Made by a program: the position numbers and the translations under genes
Notes under the pieces: generated by a model
Seen by the model: only the letters and a program-made list of their open reading frames with translations
Database searches by the model: none
What the model was told of the DNA's origin: nothing
Part shown: piece by piece, positions 28,278-36,696 of the stretch
How the letters are laid out: each line of letters starts with the position of its first letter
How positions within the stretch are numbered: position 1 is the first letter of the stretch
Assembly: GCF_021390335.1 (NCBI RefSeq)
Contig: NZ_JAJUXK010000001.1
Span: forward strand, 1,533,412 to 1,597,411
Direction: 5' to 3'
DNA: 64,000 nt
Source: Dyadobacter sp. CY343
GTDB lineage: Bacteria; Bacteroidota; Bacteroidia; Cytophagales; Spirosomataceae

Positions 28278-29126
28278 TTAAATTTGAGCTTTACCGAGCA
28301 ATATCCATAATCTTGGAAATGCTAATCTTATGTAAATAACGGATGCTCGGTAGAGCGCCATTAGAAAGCTGGTATGCCGCTTTTCAAAATAGAATATCTC
28401 CTCGGGGTTTTTAGCTAGGGGGGTTCTAAAGTGGGCAAGCCTCTGTTTCAAACTATACTTTGGGTTACACCAAATTGGCAATGAATTGTGTCTGTCACAC
28501 GTCGCAACTACTTTTGAGGATACAAATGACGCCACACCTAGTTTCTTAGCCCTCAGTCCGTAATCAACATCTCCAAGCGTGTGATGAAAGAATGAATCGA
28601 GATATCCTACTTTATCAAACACACTCTTAGGGATTAGAACAACATTTCCGTTGAAGTAGTCGCATGCCTGAGGTATGCCAGTGGGAATTAATCTTTTCTT
28701 GTCTCTTAATAAACAGCCGCTATAGGAAATGTAAGTCTTATCGCTGGACTCACAAATCCCGCAAAATATGCTTTCATGATTCTTAGCGCCGGAATCTTTT
28801 AGAAGAATTGCTATGGCGTCCTCCTGCAAGTTTGTATCGTCGTTCAGCCATAAATAGAAATCACTCTCTACGGCTACCGCCTCTTGCCAGGCCCTTATCA
28901 TCCCCCTGTTCCAGAACAAGTTTCCATCTCCTTCAATTATCCTGACTTTCGGGAACTCAAATTTTACTGAGCTGGCAGTACCATCAGTTGACGCGTCATC
29001 TACTAGGAAGATTTCTGAAATTATGTCTCCAGCATGTTCTACGGCTCTCGTTAGAGCTGATAAAGACTCCAGGGTATCTTTTTTCCTGTTGTGACACGTC
29101 AGTAATATCGATATTCGGTTGGACAT
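28278..29126 (-). CDS. Glycosyltransferase family 2
   Basis: A 282-residue GT-A enzyme that uses a nucleotide sugar to extend the repeat unit. The start is placed at MSNRISILLTCHNRKK. Motifs are LLTCHNRKKDTLESL, FLVDDASTDGT, the WLNDDTNL metal-binding DxD-like region, and GNVVLIPKSVFDKVGYLD near the acceptor side. The pattern NLFWNRGMIRAW is common in rhamnosyltransferase-like GT2 members, but specificity is not assignable. The gene is part of the leftward block, 133 bases downstream of the next GT4 gene. Confidence 0.92.
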   Translation of the reverse strand: MSNRISILLTCHNRKKDTLESLSALTRAVEHAGDIISEIFLVDDASTDGTASSVKFEFPKVRIIEGDGNLFWNRGMIRAWQEAVAVESDFYLWLNDDTNLQEDAIAILLKDSGAKNHESIFCGICESSDKTYISYSGCLLRDKKRLIPTGIPQACDYFNGNVVLIPKSVFDKVGYLDSFFHHTLGDVDYGLRAKKLGVASFVSSKVVATCDRHNSLPIWCNPKYSLKQRLAHFRTPLAKNPEEIFYFEKRHTSFLMALYRASVIYIRLAFPRLWILLGKAQI

Positions 29127-29259
29127 TTTGGAAATATTTCTTAAAATAATATAACTGCTGGGGCACACAGAAGACTTAACGTTCTCGCACAGGTTATGCC
29201 GGAAGATAGGTCCTTGGCAGAGAGTAGAGGTCTCTTGAATAAAACAAGTGTTGACAGGA

Positions 29260-30411
29260 TTAGCTAAGCAGCTGTTCGTACACCTCCATTACTTGTGTGG
29301 TAGCAGCACTACTGTCAAAAATCTCTTTTGCTAACTTCACCGATCTTTCTCCCATTTCTCTCCTTAATTCCTCACTCGTGCCTAACAAAACGCAGTATTG
29401 TACCAACTCTCCAAGGGTTTCATATAGGTAACCCGTCTTACCATGAACAATTAATTCGTTCACACCACCAACATTCGCTCCTATTGTGGGTTTGGACATA
29501 GCAGCGGCTTCCACTATAGATCTTGCAAAGTGGGGTTCAGTAAACGGCACGATTAATACATGGGAAGAGGCGATTAAGTTGGTAATATCATTTCTGTAAG
29601 GCATCAGATAGACATTGTTATTTGATTTAGCGGCTAGCTTTACTCGGTTTGCGTAGGTATCGGACGTATTCTCAGGCAAACCTGCTAAAACAAATTTAAA
29701 TTGCGGGAATTCCTCCTTTAGTTTGCTAGCTGCTTCAATTAGCTCCAAGGCTCCGTTCCCTTTGACAATCCTAGCTAAGTAGAGGAATATTACGGATTCA
29801 CTATGTAGGCTCAACTCGTTACTTAGTATACTTGACTTGACAAGCGGGTGGTATTCTCTAAAATCCACAGAGTTATATATAACTGTCATATTACCCTTAA
29901 CTTTCATAGAAGCCCCTGTAAAATGGTCAATTGCTATGAAGTGGTCGACGAGCAAATGATTCATGTGTTTAATGACGAAGGCAGAAAAAGAGTTCTTCAA
30001 AAGTGGTTCTCTGACATGACATACGACCTTAATTTTCTTGCTATATATCTTCGCTGCCAGCGCCACAACAAACAAGCTTGTAGAATTAAGATGAAGAATA
30101 TCAGGTTTTTCTCTTATTATTTGACGGTAGGCCGCAATTAAAGATGATGGTAATCTTAAAATGTTAGAAAGAAATATTTTGAAAGACATACCAGTTACAG
30201 TAGATCCGTGAAATGGGAAAATACTGTCGTTAACAATTAAATCAATTGGCTTCGCTTCAAATAATTCCAGCACTTTTCCTTTAAATATGCACAAGACCGA
30301 GATCGAATATTTTGAAGAGTCCATTTGATCCAATAGAAACGAGAGACTTCTTTGAGCTCCGCCGACAGCGCGGCTGTGATGAACATATAGAATCTTTTTT
30401 TGTTGTTCCAA
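29260..30411 (-). CDS. Glycosyltransferase family 4 (GT-B fold)
   Basis: A 383-residue glycosyltransferase. The N-terminal domain starts KKILYVHHSRAVGGAQRSL, the GG acceptor loop of GT4 enzymes. The C-terminal domain has VIFLYLARIVKGNGALELI and FTEPHFARSIVEAAAMSKP followed by TIGANVGGVNELI, the donor-binding EX7E-like block. A 192-base gap separates it from the GT2 gene upstream; I see no terminator there, so it may still be in the same transcript. Linkage and sugar are unknown. Confidence 0.92.
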   Translation of the reverse strand: MEQQKKILYVHHSRAVGGAQRSLSFLLDQMDSSKYSISVLCIFKGKVLELFEAKPIDLIVNDSIFPFHGSTVTGMSFKIFLSNILRLPSSLIAAYRQIIREKPDILHLNSTSLFVVALAAKIYSKKIKVVCHVREPLLKNSFSAFVIKHMNHLLVDHFIAIDHFTGASMKVKGNMTVIYNSVDFREYHPLVKSSILSNELSLHSESVIFLYLARIVKGNGALELIEAASKLKEEFPQFKFVLAGLPENTSDTYANRVKLAAKSNNNVYLMPYRNDITNLIASSHVLIVPFTEPHFARSIVEAAAMSKPTIGANVGGVNELIVHGKTGYLYETLGELVQYCVLLGTSEELRREMGERSVKLAKEIFDSSAATTQVMEVYEQLLS

Positions 30412-30603
30412 TATTCAGTTTTTTTTAAGGATTTGTACTAGAAAAGCTAATTCCGCTATCATTTATGTTGTGTAGAGAATTTAGGGAATATCGTAACAGT
30501 ATAACTTCCTCAGATAAATACCTCATTAAAACCTTCCTGAGCTATCAATGCTTTGAACAGGAGGCGTTTCATAGTGAGACTGACTGTTCACACAAACAGT
30601 TGC

Positions 30604-31500
30604 CTACTCTCGGGAAGCAATTCTGCCAAATGACAGTTTAAACTCTTCTAATCTTTCTATGTAAACCAGATAATACTTTACGAGGCACACAATCACCTTT
30701 TCTTTTAAAGACAGGTCCTTTCCGTAACGACCCAAATAATAGAACAAATCCATAAAAGGAGGTTTGACAGCTTTAGCTAGCCTGATGAATGAATTGAACT
30801 TGCCAAACTTGTTAACCGCCGTTCGTCCACCTTCAATCCGTTTGGATTTTCTAATAAGTTGACTCAAATCGGATCGCGCCGGGTGCTTGATGATAACATT
30901 ACTTCCGAAAACTATTTTAAATCCGGCTTGCTCTGCGCGCCGAGACCACTCGTGATCACCACCCGAAAATAAATTCTCATTAAATCCGCCTACCGTATCA
31001 ATTACTTCCCGACGCGTAAACATGTTACCAGTTACACTTGAGGCTAATTTTTCAACAACATGATCCTGTTTAAAGGCATAGACTTTCTCATAGAGTTCGG
31101 CAGGAGTGAGTGATATGCCTTTATAGAACAGATCTATTCTTCCCGCAATTCTACCAACATTAGGGTTTTGAATAAAAAGGTCAACAGCATTAGATATCCA
31201 ATTCTTGTCTGGAATACAGTCCGAATCCGTAAAGCCTATGATATCGCCGGAAGCATAAATCAAACCCTTATTTCGGGCAGAATATGATCCTGCCTTTGAT
31301 TCATGAACCAGCTTAAAGTTAAAAGGTAAGACTAGATCAGCTGGTGATGACGATTCTCGATCGTTATTTACAACAATTACTTCGAAATGCTCCTTGCCGT
31401 AGGTCTGTTGCTGCAAGGCCGATATGCAAAACGCCAATCTGTGCCAATCTTGATATATTGGAATAATAATAGATACCTTCGGTTCTCTTAATTGCTGCAT
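30604..31500 (-). CDS. Glycosyltransferase family 2
   Basis: A 298-residue GT-A enzyme. VSIIIPIYQDWHRLAFCISAL opens the nucleotide-binding fold, EVIVVNNDRESS and GFTDSDCIPDKNW give the two acidic metal and sugar-nucleotide motifs, and GGFNENLFSGGDHEWSRRA is the typical ED-type catalytic-base region (here GGDHEW). The C-terminus is basic and may be membrane-associated. It lies six bases after the pyruvyl transferase gene, so the two share an operon. Confidence 0.92.
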   Translation of the reverse strand: MQQLREPKVSIIIPIYQDWHRLAFCISALQQQTYGKEHFEVIVVNNDRESSSPADLVLPFNFKLVHESKAGSYSARNKGLIYASGDIIGFTDSDCIPDKNWISNAVDLFIQNPNVGRIAGRIDLFYKGISLTPAELYEKVYAFKQDHVVEKLASSVTGNMFTRREVIDTVGGFNENLFSGGDHEWSRRAEQAGFKIVFGSNVIIKHPARSDLSQLIRKSKRIEGGRTAVNKFGKFNSFIRLAKAVKPPFMDLFYYLGRYGKDLSLKEKVIVCLVKYYLVYIERLEEFKLSFGRIASRE

Positions 31501-31506
31501 TTCTGT

Positions 31507-32661
31507 TCAACTTCTAATTGAATCAAGGACCATGTTCCACATTGACTGAGAGAGCTCCTTTTGAACAGCAGATCCTTCCTTCAGGCGCTTATGGATTTGA
31601 TCGGACGAATTTGGGTTAAGCACCAACTCTAATTTGCTTTTCAAACTTTCGCCGGATAATTCATCGTTTTTGATTAAGCCCTCTGAAAAGTTGTAGTCTT
31701 CCATCAAAGCCAGATACTTATGACTCCATCCTACACATAGACAAGGTACTGATTGGGACAATGCACTAACCAGACCGTGAAAACGAGAAGTCACAACTGC
31801 GTAGGATTTTCCGATAATTCCCTTTACTTCCAGTGGATTTTCCACCGTTAGTATAGGTATTTCTTTAATGAAGGTTTTATTTACATCAGTTGCTAGCTTC
31901 AGATCCTTCACCCCCTCATGAATAAGGAAATAAGGCGATTTGCCGCTAGCAGTAATTATTTCAGTAATTTCATTGAGAAACTCCACATAATTTTCTCTGC
32001 TGTTAAACGTATTCGATTCTAGAAGCTTATTATTCGGAATAATTGCAACTTCATATTTAGCAGGGTCATAGTAATCAGGCACAGAGCCTTTCAAAAGATT
32101 AGTAAAGTCGGGTTTTAAATGGATGTTATTCTGCGTTGCCGAAATATTCTTCAAATAACTCAACGAATATTTATCCCTGGCGAACACTAAATTCGAATTA
32201 TTTACAATTATTTTCATCTTTTCTTTTAATGCCGAATCTTCAAAAGGCCCAAAAGCTTGCGATAACATAATAATCTTTTTTCCTTGCTGTCTCCAATTCT
32301 CAATATGATTAGCTAATCTGGTTCCAGCTTTTTCCGCACCCCAAAAGTCACCAAATGCAAATCCAGAGCCGTCTAGTACTACGTCGATATCTTTTTCCAG
32401 GACAAAGCCAGTCGATCGTAAAAGACGCATGGGAATTAATTGACCCCAAAAGGCAGTATCTATGCCGAATTTTTTCATATTTAACTTCGTATGAATTCCG
32501 ACCTTACGTTGACTCGCGATTGGAGCACTTCCTCTTTTTTCCATTACAAAGATGGCTTCCGGCAGCTCCTGTCGTAATTTCTCGAGAATAGCGTATAGCA
32601 TCAATTCTGCACCTTTGTTGTGAAATTCAACTCCGCGTAATTCTATTATGTAATTTTTCAT
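31507..32661 (-). CDS. Polysaccharide pyruvyl transferase family protein
   Basis: A 384-residue protein of the CsaB/WcaK family, which transfers pyruvate from phosphoenolpyruvate to a sugar of the repeat unit as a ketal, adding negative charge. Features are RGVEFHNKGAELMLYAILE at the N-terminus, GKKIIMLSQAFGPFED in the middle, VFARDKYSLSYL, and the C-terminal AVVTSRFHGLVSALSQSVP with the conserved SRFHG motif. It is five bases after the nitroreductase-like gene and next to a GT2 gene. Family firm, substrate unknown. Confidence 0.93.
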   Translation of the reverse strand: MKNYIIELRGVEFHNKGAELMLYAILEKLRQELPEAIFVMEKRGSAPIASQRKVGIHTKLNMKKFGIDTAFWGQLIPMRLLRSTGFVLEKDIDVVLDGSGFAFGDFWGAEKAGTRLANHIENWRQQGKKIIMLSQAFGPFEDSALKEKMKIIVNNSNLVFARDKYSLSYLKNISATQNNIHLKPDFTNLLKGSVPDYYDPAKYEVAIIPNNKLLESNTFNSRENYVEFLNEITEIITASGKSPYFLIHEGVKDLKLATDVNKTFIKEIPILTVENPLEVKGIIGKSYAVVTSRFHGLVSALSQSVPCLCVGWSHKYLALMEDYNFSEGLIKNDELSGESLKSKLELVLNPNSSDQIHKRLKEGSAVQKELSQSMWNMVLDSIRS

Positions 32662-32666
32662 TGCTG

Positions 32667-33734
32667 CTAATTGTACTTCCTAATTTGATGTAATGGTCTT
32701 TTCTCTGAATACGCAACGAGCCCGTCCGGATCTGGATATCCTATCCCCATGCACATAATTGGACGCTGATAAGGTTTAAGGTTTAGAAACGAGTGCATTT
32801 TACTTTCACGAGCTTCAATGTCTGGCCAATTGATTGAGCAACTGCTGAGATTCATACTTTCAAGAGCCAGCATGAATGACATTGATGCCAAAGAAGCGTC
32901 TATGTACATAACATGCCGATCTCTTTCGTCGAAGTAAGCATCCAGATTCCCAACGAGGACGATCATTACGGGTATAGAATGCCCATACCCCGAAGTACCC
33001 ATGGGCAGTTTCACCACGTTTTTCACCATCTCGGGATCGTCAAAGACTCGAAATTCAAAGGGCTGCCTATTACATGCGCTGGGAGCTTGATTCGCAGCTA
33101 GAATGGCCTTGTCTATAAGTTCTCTTGGCACAGGCCTGTCTAAAAACCAACGTACAGACCTCCGCTGTTTACACAAATTATAGAATTGGGTGTAATTTAC
33201 GTTATTAGCATCCTGCTTTGCACGGTGATATGGGATTGACTTAGTTGTGTGAGGTTCCAAGGCCGTTGACGGATTTTCCTTTACAATCAATCTAAAACGA
33301 GCTTCTTCCTTAGAAATATTGGGATGAGAGAGATTGATTGTGCTGAAGTATTCATTGAGTACATCATAAAACCACTTAATTTGCGCGTTATCATTATCAT
33401 CTTTACCAAGTTTCCAAATTGCTTCGAAACTGTCAATTGTTTCAGTGATGTATTCTTTGCCAAACAAGTCTCTCCGGGGTTTCATAAGAAGCCCCTTCTC
33501 AATTCGGTGTGTATTTCTTACAAGCAAGAAGTAGTTATTCTTATTTTTCTTAGCCTCATCAATATGTTGTATTTTCCCCGCAAGCACAGCTTGTATCTCC
33601 CTGTCGAAAGACCTATCAAATAAGAAGTAATATAATACAGATAATTTGCGTGACCCGACGGAGAGTCTTGCGAAATTATCATCAATTAGCTGCCTTACTA
33701 ATTTTTTAGGACGTTTTAATAATTCCTTAATCAT
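32667..33734 (-). CDS. Nitroreductase-family (FMN) protein of the EPS locus
   Basis: A 355-residue protein. The C-terminal two thirds has the nitroreductase fold: QRRSVRWFLDRPVPRELID (FMN phosphate contacts), QAPSACNRQPFEFRVFDD, GHSIPVMIVLVGNLDAYF and CMGIGYPDPDG. About 150 residues precede the domain, including LVRNTHRIEKGLLMKPRRDLFG, which is not part of simple nitroreductases. It overlaps the flippase gene by four bases and is followed at once by the pyruvyl transferase gene. Its reaction in polysaccharide assembly is not known to me; a redox modification of a sugar or lipid precursor is a guess. Confidence 0.88.
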   Translation of the reverse strand: MIKELLKRPKKLVRQLIDDNFARLSVGSRKLSVLYYFLFDRSFDREIQAVLAGKIQHIDEAKKNKNNYFLLVRNTHRIEKGLLMKPRRDLFGKEYITETIDSFEAIWKLGKDDNDNAQIKWFYDVLNEYFSTINLSHPNISKEEARFRLIVKENPSTALEPHTTKSIPYHRAKQDANNVNYTQFYNLCKQRRSVRWFLDRPVPRELIDKAILAANQAPSACNRQPFEFRVFDDPEMVKNVVKLPMGTSGYGHSIPVMIVLVGNLDAYFDERDRHVMYIDASLASMSFMLALESMNLSSCSINWPDIEARESKMHSFLNLKPYQRPIMCMGIGYPDPDGLVAYSEKRPLHQIRKYN

Positions 33735-35182
33735 AGCTTTTTCTTTGAAAGTCGTAATTCTGCAAACTGTGCTTTAAATTCATTTCCCATAATCAGCCAA
33801 ATAGTGACTACATAGATCAAGAATAATATTGTCCCAGCTATAATATAGTGAACATGAAATTGTTCGAACAAAACGGTTGATATTACGAACGCCACAATCG
33901 CACCGATCCAAGGTGTTTTAACTGCTGAAAAAAACTCCAAAGCACTTATCTTGATATTTAGAAGATTGTTAAATGTATACTGAGCTATTATTACAGCGAA
34001 CACTTTATTTATGAGAATTGCGCAGGCAGCACCCACAATGCCGTAATAGTAGATTGAAAATATTAGTATCGGTATGTAAATTGCAGCTTTAATAAGTTGC
34101 AACTTTAATTCTAGTTTTGGTCTACCCATTCCCCTGATAAGAGCCGTGTTACTGTTTACGAGCATATGAATCATTACAGAAATTGACAGAATTTTCAGAG
34201 GGAAAACGGATTCTTGCCACTTATCGCCAAAAACGTTAACGGTAAAAGGATCGCCGAGTGTGACAAAAAAGACCATAATTGGATATATCACAAGACTGTT
34301 ATAGTTAACTACTTTCAGATAGTATTTTTTGAGTGACTCAGGATCAGACTGTTTTTTACCATACATTGGGTACATGACATTATTGATGACAGCCATCATT
34401 CTTCCTCTGAAAGTGTCGGTAAGCACGAACGCAAATGTATAAGATCCCAGCGCCTGAGCAGTCAACAGCTTGCCTATTAAAAGATAGTCAACGTTATTAA
34501 TTAGATAGTTAATCACGCCAGTACCAGTGGTATAGACACCAAATCCAAAAACATCTTTAAAAGCTGAGTAAGACCACATTCTCTTAGGAGTCCATTTGGT
34601 AGCACTGAAATACAGGGGTATAGTAATTGCTATTGACGCCACTGAGTTGAATGCTAGCGACCAAATTCCGAATCCGCTAAACGCTAATATCAGCGAAAGG
34701 CTTCCCGCAATAATATTGGATATATTATCAATGAATGCCATTTTCTTAAAGTCCATTCGCTTTGTAAGCTGCGCTTTATGAATCAGGTTAACCGGACTTG
34801 ACAAAATCCCTAAACTTATAACAGGTATGAGCTTGGTGAGAATTGGCTGACTGTAAAAGTCTGCTGCCAACGGGCCTACTAGAAAACTTATAACAGCGTA
34901 TAGAAACACTGACCACCCCAGTCCAGTCCAAAAAGCGGTGTGAAAGTGTTCTTCACGAAGATTCTCATCCTTCTTTTGAACGAGAGCCGCGCCTATACCG
35001 ATATCATTCAATACCTGTACAAAACCAGTGAAAACAGTTGCCATTCCTACTATTCCAAACTGCTCAGGAAACAGAAGTTTAGCAAGGACTAATCGAATAA
35101 CGAAGGTAAATGACTGATTTACAACAAGCTGTATTGCATTCCAGAAAATTCCCTTTACTACCAGCTTTTTTGAATTATCCAT
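33731..35182 (-). CDS. Wzx-type polysaccharide flippase (MOP superfamily)
   Basis: A 483-residue protein with 12 to 14 membrane helices, the translocase that flips undecaprenyl-linked repeat units to the periplasm. It starts KLVVKGIFWNAIQLVVNQSF, has the family block LLFPEQFGIVGMATVFTGF (LxPEdyGl-like) and a long second half with further helices ending in a Lys-rich tail (RLSKKKL). It is the first gene of a tightly packed leftward run (flippase, nitroreductase, pyruvyl transferase, GT2), 38 bases after gmd. Confidence 0.92.
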   Translation of the reverse strand: MDNSKKLVVKGIFWNAIQLVVNQSFTFVIRLVLAKLLFPEQFGIVGMATVFTGFVQVLNDIGIGAALVQKKDENLREEHFHTAFWTGLGWSVFLYAVISFLVGPLAADFYSQPILTKLIPVISLGILSSPVNLIHKAQLTKRMDFKKMAFIDNISNIIAGSLSLILAFSGFGIWSLAFNSVASIAITIPLYFSATKWTPKRMWSYSAFKDVFGFGVYTTGTGVINYLINNVDYLLIGKLLTAQALGSYTFAFVLTDTFRGRMMAVINNVMYPMYGKKQSDPESLKKYYLKVVNYNSLVIYPIMVFFVTLGDPFTVNVFGDKWQESVFPLKILSISVMIHMLVNSNTALIRGMGRPKLELKLQLIKAAIYIPILIFSIYYYGIVGAACAILINKVFAVIIAQYTFNNLLNIKISALEFFSAVKTPWIGAIVAFVISTVLFEQFHVHYIIAGTILFLIYVVTIWLIMGNEFKAQFAELRLSKKKL

Positions 35183-35220
35183 TCAGTGAGTCAGCTAGAT
35201 AAGCAAAAATAGTCAAGATC

Positions 35221-36363
35221 TTATTCGAAAAAATTCATTACGTCGAAGCCTTCCTTCAAAAGCAACTTATCCTTCTGAAACAATCGAAGATCGGCAGATG
35301 CCATGTCTTCGATCAATGTATCAAGAGTGTGTTTTGGTTTCCAGCCTAGCTTCTCATTGGATTTGGTCGGATCTCCTATAAGCAACTCTACCTCAGTAGG
35401 ACGGTAGTATCTAGGATCAATTTTCAGGACGACGGAACCAATTCGCAGGTGGGAGCAAGAGTCGATATTCAATTCTTGTAAACGGGGATGATTTATAGAT
35501 GAAATTATCCCTACTTCGTTGGCCTCACTTCCTTTAAAATCTAGTTCAACCCCTAAAAAAGCAAAAGTCTTTCTTATGAACTCTCTAACCCGTGTAGTAA
35601 CACCAGTTGCAATAACAAAATCTTCTGATGTTTCTTGTTGCAAAATCAGATACATTGCTTCGACGTAATCTCTCGCATGTCCCCAATCTCGCTGCGCATC
35701 AATGTTTCCCATATGCAAACAATCTTGAAGACCTAAGACAATTTTTGCCGCAGCACGTGTAATCTTTCGTGTTACGAATGTCTCTCCACGTAGAGGCGAT
35801 TCATGGTTAAACAAAATTCCGTTTGAAGCAAACATTCCATAAGCTTCACGATAGTTTACGGTAATCCAGTACGCGTAAAGCTTGGCGACAGCATATGGTG
35901 ATCTTGGGTAGAACGGGGTTGATTCGGATTGAGGAACAGCCTGAACTAGACCGTAAAGTTCCGAGGTGGAGGCTTGATAAATTTTAGTTTTCTTTGTCAA
36001 GCCTAACAGTCTTACTGCTTCGAGAATACGTAAGGTTCCGATGCCATCAGCATTCGCCGTATATTCAGGCATTTCGAAACTTACCTGGACATGGCTCATT
36101 GCGGCAAGGTTGTAAATCTCGTCAGGCTGCACTTCCTGAATTGTTCTTGTCAAATTCATGGAGTCAGTGAGATCCCCATAGTGCAAAATGAATTTGGGAT
36201 CAGAAACGTGGGGATCCTCATAGAGATGATCAATTCTTTCCGTGTTGAAAAGTGAACTTCTTCTCTTTACACCGTGGACAATGTATCCTTTACTTAATAA
36301 AAGTTCGGTCAGGTATGCGCCATCCTGCCCGGTCACGCCGGTTATTAATGCAACTTTTGCCAT
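35221..36363 (-). CDS. gmd: GDP-mannose 4,6-dehydratase (EPS-locus copy)
   Basis: A 380-residue extended SDR enzyme that converts GDP-D-mannose to GDP-4-keto-6-deoxy-D-mannose, precursor of GDP-fucose, GDP-rhamnose or GDP-perosamine. [10 protein letters not shown] is the NADP-binding loop, STSELYG carries the active-site Thr/Ser-Glu, [15 protein letters not shown] carries the Tyr-Lys pair, and [17 protein letters not shown] is the conserved substrate loop. It is a paralog of the gene at 49705-50817 and differs mainly after residue 250. No GDP-fucose synthase or perosamine synthase lies next to it. Confidence 0.96.
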   Translation of the reverse strand: MAKVALITGVTGQDGAYLTELLLSKGYIVHGVKRRSSLFNTERIDHLYEDPHVSDPKFILHYGDLTDSMNLTRTIQEVQPDEIYNLAAMSHVQVSFEMPEYTANADGIGTLRILEAVRLLGLTKKTKIYQASTSELYGLVQAVPQSESTPFYPRSPYAVAKLYAYWITVNYREAYGMFASNGILFNHESPLRGETFVTRKITRAAAKIVLGLQDCLHMGNIDAQRDWGHARDYVEAMYLILQQETSEDFVIATGVTTRVREFIRKTFAFLGVELDFKGSEANEVGIISSINHPRLQELNIDSCSHLRIGSVVLKIDPRYYRPTEVELLIGDPTKSNEKLGWKPKHTLDTLIEDMASADLRLFQKDKLLLKEGFDVMNFFE

Positions 36364-36696
36364 GATTATTTAATCGTTGAGTTTTCCCTTAATTATTGTC
36401 TAAACTATGGTAAGCCGTACAGTAGACTTGTCATAGTTTATGTACCAGCCGTCCAATTTTACCAGGTTAATTATACTTATGTCGAAACGCTGTGTAACAT
36501 TAAGTAGCCTAAATCTAACTGCTAAGCGACAAAGCAAGATCGGTTAGAAGAGGTTTTTATCCAGCTTTCTCCACTAAATGGCCAATAAAATATCGTCCGG
36601 TAGATCTTCTAATCCGCCACCTATTCGCGACGGCGGAAGTTTCTTTCAGACACTATAAGCAACTTGCAATGAACATAGCGGAAGACAATTATTGTA
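36364..36696. other. 333-base intergenic region before gmd
   Basis: No coding frame of note. A small GC-rich inverted repeat pairs TCCGCC (36613-36618) with GGCGGA (36632-36637) about 80 bases after the Wzc stop and could act as a weak terminator or attenuator. The rest is probably the leader and promoter of gmd and the flippase run; I see no clear -7 box. Confidence 0.4.
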
